Source: Nemertoderma westbladi (Eukaryota; Xenacoelomorpha; Nemertodermatida; Nemertodermatidae). From it: a DNA stretch of 64,000 nt. The notes beneath the pieces are model-generated. The model had not been told where the DNA came from, did no database searches, and saw only the letters and a program-made list of their open reading frames with translations. Below, piece by piece: positions 12,601-24,600 of the stretch; within the stretch, counting starts at the first letter, position 1, and each line of letters begins with the position of its first letter. The translations under genes and the position numbers were made by a program. The stretch covers positions 1 to 64,000 of the forward strand of contig JAUCBJ010002133.1 in assembly GCA_032718475.1 (NCBI GenBank). The letters are read 5' to 3'.

Positions 12601-15600
12601 GTTCTTTTGGGGTGATTTGTATAATACTCGCCGCTTCTTCCAAAAGTTCACTTGTCAATTTTTCGACAAAGGAGTCGAGATCACTCCCAAGGGTATATAA
12701 ATTTTGTAAGTGGTTTATCTCTGAACAGGGCAGAGAAGTGGAAAAATAGTAATAATTAATATGTTTCTGTAATATATCAATTTGTTTTTCTACAATCATC
12801 TCCAGTGTTTTATGTAATTTGTTCAGGTTTGCCTCTTTGGCAAAATCGGACAGTGAATTGCATTTTTCTTCTATAAACGTAAGGAACCTTGTATAATTTG
12901 CGTTGACAAGTGTTAATTTATTTTCGATTTCTTGTAATTTTGATGTACAATTTATATCTAAGCGCGTAGAGTATATCTCTTTCATCTTTGAAAATTGATC
13001 AACCAATCCTACATCCAGGTTTGATGCCACATTATGGTTCGCAGCCATTTTGTGACAGGCATCAGCCTACATGTACGTACATTCTTATTCCTATATATAG
13101 CACTGGTGCGCAGCAGGTACTACTGGCATATATGTGTCCCAAATTTTTATTGATTTTTTATTTTGTATTTTAGGACCAATTTTCACTTATATTTATATAT
13201 TAGGGTCGATTGTATCAATATATTTTTTCTAGAACACATATTTTTTGTTCTAGAACACATTTTTTATACAAGCTAGTTGTGGGGCGAGCGACGAAAGAAA
13301 GCGAGCTTTGCATACAGGTACCACTAACTCAATCGGTGTGTCTGTTGCTCTGTTGATCTGTCGTTCTGTTGTTTTCAATTTTAAACGTTAATAACTCAGC
13401 CAAATATCGATGAAATCTATCCAAACTTGGTACACATGTAGTCTGGCAAAAGTTCTAGAACACATTTTATATTTTTTTATACTAGCTAGTTTTTCAACTT
13501 TTTTTATAAATGTTAACAACACGTGTTAGCTATCAATTTTGATTAATATTTTTGTTCTAGAATATATTTTTAGTTCTAGAACATTTCTTGGAAAAAAATT
13601 AAATCGTACAGAAATCATCATACAATACTTATTAATTAAAAAATACGTAATTTTAATAAAATCAATAACAATTTGAGACACATATGCTAGTAGTACCTTT
13701 GTGAGGTCTACTCATGCTGCACTAATACCAGTGTAGCCTACTTGTATAATTCCTTTAACAGTTTTCACACATTCAGCTGAATATCTGTTCCGCAGTGTAC
13801 CAGTGAAACATAGTTACAGTAGTTACTAGTTAATTAATAAGTAAGACTTTTGTTGGAATGTTGAATATGTTAGCTGCTACACTACGAATAAATTACCTTT
13901 ACCTAATAATGTTATCTAAAAAAACTAAATAAATGTTAAATAATTTATTTGTTTCCGTAGATATAATTATAATTTAATATTATGTAATAGTTGCAGTATA
14001 TTTATAATTATACAACCCATACAATGCTACGCTTTGACGGTAGAATGCTGTACGCTGACGCTGAGTTGCAGAGCTAATGTCTGAATGAAACGCCATAAGC
14101 TGACTTTAGTTGTCTGAAGTACCAGTATATTAATTAGTCAATGAAATAATGGGTGTAAACGTTACGCCTACACCTACGCCTACACCTACCGCCTACACCT
14201 ACGCCTACACCTATGCCTACGCCTACACCTACGCCTACACCTACGCCTACACCTACGCCTACACCTACGCCTACACCTACGCCTACACCTATGCCTACAC
14301 CTATGCCTACACCCTACGCCTACACCTACGCCTACGCCCTGCACGCCTACACCTACACCTACGCCTACGCCTACACCTACGCCTACGCCCTGCACCTACG
14401 CCTACACCTACACCCCACGCCTACACCTACGCCTACACCTACGCCTACACCTACACCTACGCCCTGCACCTACGCCTACACCTACACCTACGCCTACACC
14501 TACGCCCTGCACCTACCTACGCCTACACCTACGCCTACTACACCTACGCCTACACCTACACCTACGCCTACACCTACGCCTACCCTACACCTACGCCTAC
14601 ACCTACACCTACGCCTACCCTACACCTACACCTACGCATACCCTAAACCTATGCCTACACCTACGCCTACACCTACGCCACGCCTACACCTACACCTACG
14701 CCTACCCTACACCTATGCCTACACCTACGCCTACACCTACGCCTACACCTACGCCTACACCTACGCCTACACCTACGCCTACACCTACGCCACGCCTACA
14801 CCTACACCTACGCCTACCCTACACCTATGCCTACACCTACGCTTACACCTACACCTACGCCTACATCTATGCCTACGCCTACACCTACCCCTACACCTAC
14901 GCCTACGCCCTTCACCTACGCCTACACCTACGCCTACACCTACGCCCTGCACCTACCTACCTACGCCTACCCTACACCTACGCCTACACCTACCCCTATA
15001 CCTACGCCTACACCTACACCTACATCTATGCCTACACCTACGCCTACACCTACACCTATGAAGGAGAATGAGAATGAATTCCTAGGAACATAATCGAAAT
15101 ACGTTAGTCAGTATCAACTTGGTTATAAAAAGAAAATTGGAGCTGATTTGATTCTCTCAGCTATGATGGAGATAATAGAACGCCATAAGGCAGGATTGCA
15201 CACCCATTTACATTTGTCAATTGGATATTGTTTCTGCATTTGACATGGTGGATTATGAGATACTTTTTGAGAGGATTAGCTATATTTTAAACCCACATAT
15301 AACACTGGCCCTCTACAGTTATTACATGCATACAATGATATATTTGAAATTTGATGACTCCATATCCAATATTGGTTTACCAATGTACATTGGAGTGAAG
15401 CAAGGTTCTTTGCTGTCACCGGCATTATTTAATATATATACAACAAAAATATTCACTAGTCTTGAGTTAGAGAAATCAAAATTGGGGGGCAAAATTATCA
15501 ATTTATGAATTGGTTGTTTTAATTATGGGACGGGATCAGAGATCCCGACCGGGTAATTGTACTACACGTCACCGTTCTGCTTTGGGATGGTGCTAACAGC

Positions 15601-18600
15601 TTGGCCGAGGCCGTTGGAGAAAAACAATAAGAGTTTGGTGTTGTCTCTTGATGTTATAAAATGATAGCACAATTAATACGGCAGAAATACAGATATAATA
15701 GATACCGGTACGATAGTGCCGATGACGGTGAATAATTGTTACCGGTCTGCACTAAACTGAATAACCAACTGATATACCAATCCAAGAATCTGACATAATA
15801 TATGATTGATACACTAAATATTGCTTCACCTCCTACTCTACCTTGGCCTCCTACCCAATGGATGCTTTCCTGTTCCCTATCACGTGCTTCCCTCCCCTCT
15901 ATTGGCTAATATGCTACTTGTCACCCTGGCACTCTCTGGGAGTGTTTTCCCCCCGCTGCTAGCCTCTACTAGCTGTGTTCCCTCCGAGGTGGTTTGACCT
16001 CTAACCTTCCTTTCTATGTGGCTTCGGGGCTTGTGTTCCCCCCCCCCCCCCCCCCAAATGTTGGTTATGATACGAGATTAATATTGGTAATCTCGTATCT
16101 CCAACATATTGCTAAAATGCCACTATCCCATTTTCTGGTGGGTAATGAAGTGGAATTGAATCCGCTTACAAATTATGCCGACGATATTATCTTAATGTCA
16201 ACGTGTCCCATGGAATTAGAACAATTGTTGCAATGGAGAGTAGGGAGATTAAATTGTCTCTAGAACCAACAAAGACGCATTTGATCTGCTGCGGGGCCAC
16301 ACATAGCAGCAATATTCCTACATTTCTTGATATTTGTGGCACGCTTATACCGATGAATAGAAATCTAACATTCCTGGGTGTCACTTTTAGCAGGAGAATT
16401 AAAGACGGGATACAGGCACTTTCTGGAATTGCACGGATGTTTTGGAAGAATAACTGGACTATTGAGATATTAGACATAGAAACACTTAGTATCTTACGGA
16501 AAGCGATTTCTCTTCCCGCTTTTTTGTACCGATGTAAACATTTACTGGGATCACTCACCAATGTAGAGGCGGACAAACTCAATGCTTTTTATAGAGGAAA
16601 GCTTAGATTGGTGCTTGGTCTTGGTAGTTATATAAACAACCCGGTGTAGCTGTCCTCGCTCAATGTGCAGGATTTTATAACAACATGTGTGTAGCGAACC
16701 TTTCAACCATATTAAAAATAGCCGATTGTCCGAAATTACATGTTGTTAGCTGTTAGTTGTTGTGGTATATATAACATAAGAAAGATACTGTGTTTTGAAT
16801 TATAAAATATGTTCTTAAAATAGACAATATATTCATTGCATAATCAACATTAATTTTTAGAACTGTCACAAGACTTTGGACAACACATTATTGATGTTCC
16901 CATCAATGAATTTCCACACAAACTTGTCAGTACCTAGTTAAGCTATTGGTTAAATTATGCACGTCGTCAAATATGAATTTGTTTTCCGGAATTGAGCAAT
17001 TGCTCATAAAATGGGGCATAGTCAGGTTTTGACATACAATTTTTGGAGATACTGGGTTTTGTTATACGTAATTTTTATATGTATTTTCTATATAACTAAA
17101 TGAGATACTGGGTTTTACAATATAAAATGTGCTAAAAATGGTGAGATACACGGTTTTGGCAATTTCAAAAACCTATTTCCCCTTTTTCAAATGCTTAGAA
17201 ACTTCACAGACAGACGCAGAACAGTTTCCTGATTCGAATGATATATGAAACTCATTTTTAGAAAATGTTGAGATACTGGGTTTTGGAATGAAAGGGCCGT
17301 TAGTATAAAATACAACAACCGATCGTATTTCATTATTAATTCCGCTATAATTGTAAGAATATCTTGTGTGTCTAGTGCTTAAAATGATAAATTAATTACA
17401 GATAGGTTATCCCGCTTATTCTGTTGTGATTGTCATCGGTTCCAATCAAACTCGATTCAATATTTTTTGCATTTTTTATATTTCTGCATTACAAACTGTC
17501 TTCCACTTCTACCACATCAGTACCGGTGCTTTATAAATTAAACATCCAATAGGAGCGTGTTTCCAACGCCCACCTCTTATATCGGCTGTGAAGCGGGAAC
17601 TTCGAATTCGCACGATCTTCGAGAGCAAACTCATCGAGTACGATGCATCCCGACATCTCGCGGTCCACTGGCTCAGTTGCCAAGCCGGGACGTACGTGCG
17701 GACACTGTCGGTCCATCTAGGCCTCCTACTCGGGGTTGGCGCTCACATGGAAGAGTTGAGGAGAGTTCGGTCTGGAATACTAGACGAGGATGACTCGTAT
17801 AGAGTCACGTAAGTTGGTGACAATAACGGTTAAGGGATTGTGGGGATATTGTTAATAAATTTGTGCACAATAATATGTTAAGTATTTTAGATATCTGAAT
17901 TATTTTTAGTATTTCCTCGAGAGAACGATGAATTAATAATACCCGCACCTCCTTCCACAAGATATAACCCGCACACTATTGTCTGGCATTGTAATAAATT
18001 CCACTAAATTCTTTATTTAGTGTACTAAATGTTTTCCGAAGGTTTGAAAGCACTTTTCTCATTGACTCTGACTCACGAACTCAGTAACTATAACAATTTA
18101 GGAAAAGTGATAAAAGAAAAGTGAACTTTTCTTTACGAGTGAGGAAAGGTGAAAGTTTCCTTATTAGTGAGGAAAAGTTAGCAGGTCTTTCCTTCTTACC
18201 ATGGCTTTTTGGCTTAGTCCCACTGAATATCATTAGGCTCCACCTTTTTACATCTCATTAGTATTAATTAATATATTCTATCCAATAGAATGCACGACGT
18301 GTTGGACGCCCAGGCCCAGTACGACAACCACAAGGATGAGTCATACCTCCGTCATGTGATACGCCCCCTAGAGACGTTGTTGGTCAGCCATAAACGGATC
18401 ATGGTTAAGGACAGCGCCGTCAATGCAATCTGTTACGGGGCGAAAATATTACTACCAGGTTACTAGATAATTTCATTAGTGAGGGAAAATAATAACTGCG
18501 TTATTTGTATTTAGAAACGGGAATATTACAACTAACATCAAACTGTGCCACCTTAACCGAAGCTAGGACAATTCCAATTCGGACAATTCTGACCCGGACT

Positions 18601-21600
18601 AATCCGACCCGGACAATTCCAACCCGGACAATTCTAACCCGGACAATTCCGACCCGGACAATTCCGATCCGGACAATTCCGACCCGGACAATTCCGACCC
18701 GGACAATTCCAATTCGGACAATTCTGACCCGGACTAATCCCACCCGGACAATTCCAACCCGGACAATTCTAACCCGGACAATTCCGACCCGGACAATTCC
18801 GATCCGGACAATTCCGACCCGGACAATTCCGACCCGGACAATTCCAATTCGGACAATTCTGACCCGGACTAATCCGACCCGGACAATTCCGACCCGGACA
18901 ATTCCGACCCGGACAATTCCGATCCGGACAATTCCGACCCGGACAATTCCGACCCGGACAATTCCAACCCGGACAATTCCGATCCGGACAAATCCGACCC
19001 GGACTAATCCGACCCGGACAATTCCGACCCGGACTAATCCGACCCGGACTAATCCGACCCGGACAATTCCGACCCGGACAATTCCGATCCGGACAATTCC
19101 AACCCGGACTAATCCGACCCGGACTAATCCGACCCGGACAATTCCGACCAAGTCAATGATCGAATGAAATTTTCAAGAGTCGGAATTTGCCGGATCCAAA
19201 TAAATAAAAATAATTTAAAGAAATTACCGATTCTAGAACACTAATATTTTTCTTAATTAATAACTAATATTATGTTTTAGAACATTTTTAAAAAAATAAC
19301 AAAGACTAGAGTATTAAAAATTTGTTGGGGGGTGGCCCAGTCACAATCTTATATTGAATAATAAAACAATGTAAGGTTAAATAAAATTATTATTTATTAT
19401 TATTATAATTTTTAAATTATTTTGGTCGGAATTGTCCTATGCTGGATCCGGACAATTCCGACCGGGACAATTCCGACCGGGACAATTCCGACCCATGAAA
19501 ATTGGGTCAGAGTAAAACGCGGATCCGGATCAGGATCCGGATTCTATCATTTAACATTGTCCCTATGGAAGTCAACTGAGTTTACATTTTTAGGGTGTAA
19601 TCTGCGGATCCGTGCACTGCTAAATTTACCGAATCCGTAACCGAGTGTAAAATGCGGATTGGCCTTTTTTTCAGATCCGGAACGGAGTGTAAAGCGCGGA
19701 TTCATGTTTGAGGCTAAATCCTGAACGGAGTGTAAAACGCGGATTCATTTTTCTACTGAATCCGGGATTGGGTGTAAAATGCGGATTCAAGTTAATTACC
19801 ATGTTTTATTGGATCCGGAATGGAGTGTAAAACACGGATTTACGTTAATTACCAAGTTTTATTGGATCCGGAATGGAGTGTAAAACACGGACTTACGTTA
19901 ATTACTTAGTTTTATTGGATCCGGAATGGAGTGTAAAACACGGATTTACGTTAATTACCAAGTTTTATTGGATCCGGAATGGAGTGTAAAACACGGACTT
20001 ACGTTAATTACTTAGTTTTATTGGATCCGGAATGGAGTGTAAAACACGGATTTACGTTAATTACCAAGTTTTATTGGATCCGGAATGGAGTGTAAAATAC
20101 GGATTTACGTTAATTACCAAGTTTTATTGGATCCGGAATGGAGTGTAAAACACGGATTTACGTTAATTACCAAGTTTTATTGGATCCGGAATGGAGTGTA
20201 AAACACGGATTTACGTTAATTACCAAGTTTTATTGGATCCGGAATGGAGTGTAAAACACGGATTTACGTTAATTACCAAGTTTTATTGGATCCGGAATGG
20301 AGTGTAAAACGCGGATTTTCGTTAATTACTAAGTTTTATTGGATCCGGAATGGAGTGTAAAACACGGATTTACGTTAATTACCAAGTTTTATTGGATCCG
20401 GAATGGAGTGTAAAACGCGGATTTTCGTTAATTACCAAGTTTTATTGGATCCGGAACGGAGTGTAAAACACGGATTTATGTTAATTACCAAGTTTTAATG
20501 AACAATTTGAAAAACGCATATGCAATAAAGACCCAGACCCTCATCTAGTTACAATTATTAATTAGTGCAATGTTTATTGTTCTTTAGTAACTTTTCTTGG
20601 CTTGCTGACTTTCCTGGTTTTTTCTTCTCCGGACTCGGGGTGCAGGATGTTTGCGTAGTAAGTTCAAGCGGCTCAACAATGGCTGTATCATTGGTTGGAC
20701 TCGGAATAACGAATCCCGTAAATGGAACCTTTACAAAGTCATCACTGTCATCCATGTTTAATAAGACATTAAATAAGAAATTATACTGAACAGTTCAGCC
20801 TCCATAAATTAGGAAGGCAGCACGCTTGCAAGGCCTTAAATAGAGTACGCTATGATGCAGTACAAACTACCGCCAGCTAGGCAGAACAGTGATTCTTGTT
20901 TGTAAGGGAGGTTGGGATGGATAAGCCAATCAGGGAACAGGACAGTAATCCTACCATACAATTGTCTACAGAGCCGCTCTACCAGAGAGGTCACGTTTCC
21001 ACGGTAGTATAGTTTTTTAGCTAATCAATATCTAATAATGTCTGACGGCCAAGCATCACCATCGCCCTTATTAATAATTCATTGGGAAGCATTGACCCCT
21101 ATTAAGGTGTCCCCCAGAGCCGGATTAAGCTTATGTGTGGCCCCTAGACATAGACAAATTATTAAGGTGTCTATTAACTATTAAGGTGTCCCCCATTAAT
21201 GTTTGTGTCCCTCATTAATGTGTGTTCCTCATTAATAGTTGTGTCCATCATTAACAAACTCAGTAATTAACGTAAATCCGCATTTTACACCCCTTCCCGG
21301 ATCCAGTAACACTTTGTAATTAACCTGAATCAATCCGCGTTTTACACCCCTTCCCGGATCTAGTAACACTTGGTAAATAAATTGAATCCGCGTTTTACAC
21401 CCCTTCCCGGATCCATTAAAACTTGGTAATTAACGTAAATCCGTGTTTTACACTCCATTCCGGATCCAACAAAACTTGGTAATTAACGAAAATCCGTGTT
21501 TTACACTCCATTCCGGATCCAATAAAACGTAGTAATTAACGAAAATCCGTGTTTTACACTCCATTCCGGATCCAACAAAACTTGGTAATTAACATAAATC

Positions 21601-24600
21601 CGTGTTTTACACTCCATTCCGGATCCAATAAAACTTGGTAATTAACGTAAATCCGTGTTTTACACTCTATTCCGGATCCAACAAAACTTGGTAATTAACG
21701 AAAATCCGTGTTTTACACTCCATTCCGGATCCAACAAAACTTGGTATTTAACGAAAATCCGTGTTTACACTCCATTCCGGATCCAACAAAACTTGGTAAT
21801 TAACGAAAATCCGTGTTTTACACTCCTTTCCGGATCCAACAAAACTTGGTAATTAACGAAAATCCGCGTTTTACACTCCATTCCGGATCCAACAAAATTT
21901 GGTAATTAACGAAAATCCGTGTTTTACACTCCATTCCGGATCCAACAAAACTTGGTAATTAACGAAAATCCGTGTTTTACACTCCTTTCCGGATCCAACA
22001 AAACTTGGTAATTAACGAAAATCCGTGTTTTACACTCCTTTCCGGATCCAACAAAACTTGGTAATTAACGAAAATCCGCGTTTTACACTCCATTCCGGAT
22101 CCAACAAAATTTGGTAATTAACGAAAATCCGTGTTTTACACTCCATTCCGGATCCAACAAAACTTGGTAATTAACGAAAATCCGTGTTTTACACTCCTTT
22201 CCGGATCCAACAAAACTTGGTAATTAACGTAAATCCGTATTTTACACTCCATTCCGGATTCACAAAATATATGAATCCGCGTTTTACACTGCAATACGGA
22301 TTGCGTATTTCAGAATCCGCATATTACACTCAGTTACGGATTGTATGTAAATCCGGATCCGCCTTTTACACTCGCAAATCCGGGTCCTGATCCGTATCCG
22401 GATCCTGAATCCGGATCCGGATCCGCGTTTTACACCTACCCATGAAAATTTCATTCGATCTCTGAATGGGTCGGAATTGTCCGTAAACCCCTTGGCCTTA
22501 GTGCACCATGGCCGTAAGCAAATGTAAAAGTGGTGCAGTAAAATTCAATTTATACTAAATTAAATTTCATGAAATAAAATGTTACTGGTACTGTAGACAT
22601 TTTCATCGGGAATCTGGGTTTGCTCAACCCTACAGTTAATGTAGATCATTAAATTTTACTTGAAACCATAAAAAACCACGGAAAAATGTTTTGACAAAAG
22701 GTGCAGTTAATTAAATATGGAACTCTAGTTTTTCTCTCTAGTTTCATAATCGCCTTTGAAAATGTTTTCTTTTGAGTTTTGATGTATTACCGATGGTCAT
22801 GTTGTACGCAGAAGTTATAATTTGTGTTTATCAGTGTCAATCGTAACAAACTGTCCCGCCCCCCACGTGACCCTGCTTGTAACCAGGTTCTCTACATTTA
22901 CATGCAGGGTTACAGGTAAAGAATGGTCGCACGCCTCTAACCAATTATCCTAGAAATTGTGTTAAATAATTGTGGCAGTGGACAGGAAGGGACTAGCAGT
23001 CTATTTATTATTATTTTACATAATAAATGATATATTAAGATCGGCCAGTACTCGCACTGAATTCTATACACTCTGAGCTTTTAGAATAACATATGTTGGG
23101 TTTTGAGAAACTTTATTTAAAAAAAAAATGGATTTAGTTTGGCCACTATTCTACAATAAGTCAATAAGGTGCTCTGTAGAGTTGAAACAGAGACTTGTCA
23201 CTGATCTCCGTTCTCTGGATTCTCCGGGCTAGTTTTTGGTCTCCGGATAGGTCTCTCTGGTTCCCGGGTATTGAAAACATACATTTTACCCAGAGATCAG
23301 TGATTTGTCAAATTAAAAATATATTTATCTTGTACAACATAGAATTCAAATTTAGGGTTAAAAATTTTTTTACAATAAAAATAATTACTTTAATTTTTAA
23401 CTATTTTTAATACTCCGCTTCAACAAATTTATATAGCAACTTTTACCCTATTTTTAAGCATGACTCATACTAAATGAACCGGTAATCTTCTATTTAATTT
23501 AAGGTGCGTTTAATTGGCAACCTAAACAAACAAGGTATATTAGCACCTAAAGTTCTGGTTCTTATTTAAGAATAAGGGTGCTTAATTTGAGCACCCATAA
23601 AAGTTTAAATGTAAAAGTAAAGGCTGAGCTCTTTTCACCTTGTTGTAGGCTATATATTACGGCGACCAAATAAAGAGAACGAGCGTAACGAGACTTACAA
23701 CAGGGCCCAGTAGAGTACTGGACCTGTGCACTAACTATATTCGTAAATTATCAAGTTTATAGAGTCCATTAAAAAGTATATGATTTGAACAGTTGTAAAT
23801 TAAGTGCCTTTATGTTTAACAAAGTCCTTATGCAGAAAACATATTTTAACATTAACTCAAACTGTATTTGCGCTTATTTTTTCCATTAGGTAAGGGTTGA
23901 ATGGGTTGGATTTACTGTAATTCAACCATAGAAACAATAGTTCTTAGTTCATAGGTCTCTGCTCTCTGTCTCTGGCGTCCGGTATTTTCCAAAATAATTC
24001 TCTGGGTAGGTCTCTGGTTCACCGGAATTAAGAAAAACAGGTCTCTGTTTCAACTCTAGATGCTCTGTCTACATATTTGGAATGAGTGACGGGAGGCCAA
24101 AAGTCCTTGTAGACTTACAACGCATCCGGGAGGTATTCCCAGGGTCACATTCACCTGCTGGGATGGTTAGCCGAGTGTTAGTCGTCTAACCTGGAGGTCA
24201 CCAGTTCGATCCCACCCGGGGACATAAAAGCGGACATTGCTAAGCAGAGTGATAGTATGATCTATGATGTCTGATAGTATTGGATGGGCTCTGGGTAGGG
24301 GAGAGGGGTATGCTGTCCACCGGTACAAACCTGATTGTAGATCTTCCTGTGTGTGTATAAAAGTATTGTATTATGTATATTGTGTTGTGTTGTATTACTT
24401 TGTTGTTCATCTTCTAGGTGTGCTGAGATACGACGATGGAATTGAGATAAACCAGCAAATCGTGATCATTACCACTAAGGGGGAGGCGGTTTGCTTGGCG
24501 ATAGCGCTGATGACGACGGCTACCATAGCAACGTGCGACCACGGGGTCGTCGCCAAGATTAAGCGAGTCATCATGGAACGGGACACCTACCCGCGCAAGT

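Larger units (their letters stand above)
15110..16650 (+). pseudogene. Decayed non-LTR reverse transcriptase interrupted by a solo LTR
   Basis: RT blocks appear in order on the + strand. [14 protein letters not shown] is near 15125. After a frameshift come box [14 protein letters not shown] (15218 on), then [13 protein letters not shown] (15391 on). The frame reads through a TGA at 15506-15508 to the start of the catalytic box at 15521, where an LTR intervenes. It resumes in frame at 16171 with NYADDIILM, then shifts frame near 16240 and ends at 16649. The stop, two frameshifts and insertion show a dead copy. It is distinct from the other RT families in the window. Confidence 0.85.
8024..17552 (+). 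other. DKC1 intron 3 (9.5 kb) with nested gene and repeats
   Basis: Bounded by G|GTTGGT and CCAATAG|GA. It holds a 28-bp inverted-repeat pair (8321-8348 / 17272-17299), an RT remnant (8632-9960, -), an 845-aa gene (10511-13048, -), a hexamer satellite (14155-15060), and a second RT remnant with a solo LTR (15110-16650). The stretches 8024-8310, 9965-10440, 13600-14145 and 16700-17000 are AT-rich with nothing recognised. Confidence 0.9.
19158..22460. mobile_element. 3.3-kb structure with long inverted 53-bp minisatellite arms
   Basis: GATCGAATGAAATTTTCA at 19158-19175 recurs inverted at 22443-22460. Inside it, a 53-bp minisatellite (GGATCCGGAATGGAGTGTAA unit; 19600-20500) faces its own inverse complement (21260-22380). 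The arms enclose a ~760-bp core holding a 65-codon ORF on the - strand. CGGAATTGTCC also flanks both sides (near 19430 and 22470). The layout, ends plus inverted subterminal arrays plus core, suggests a DNA transposon or foldback element. No transposase seen. Confidence 0.6.

Noticed and set aside
14149-15093. Overlapping long frames rich in Thr-Pro or Tyr-Ala
   Set aside because: They are translations of a CCTACA/CCTACG hexamer satellite; a period of six keeps several frames open at once.
18501-19167. 216- and 220-aa frames on both strands (VGIVR and RTIPT repeats)
   Set aside because: Pure 15-bp minisatellite; both strands open only because the unit is a multiple of three.
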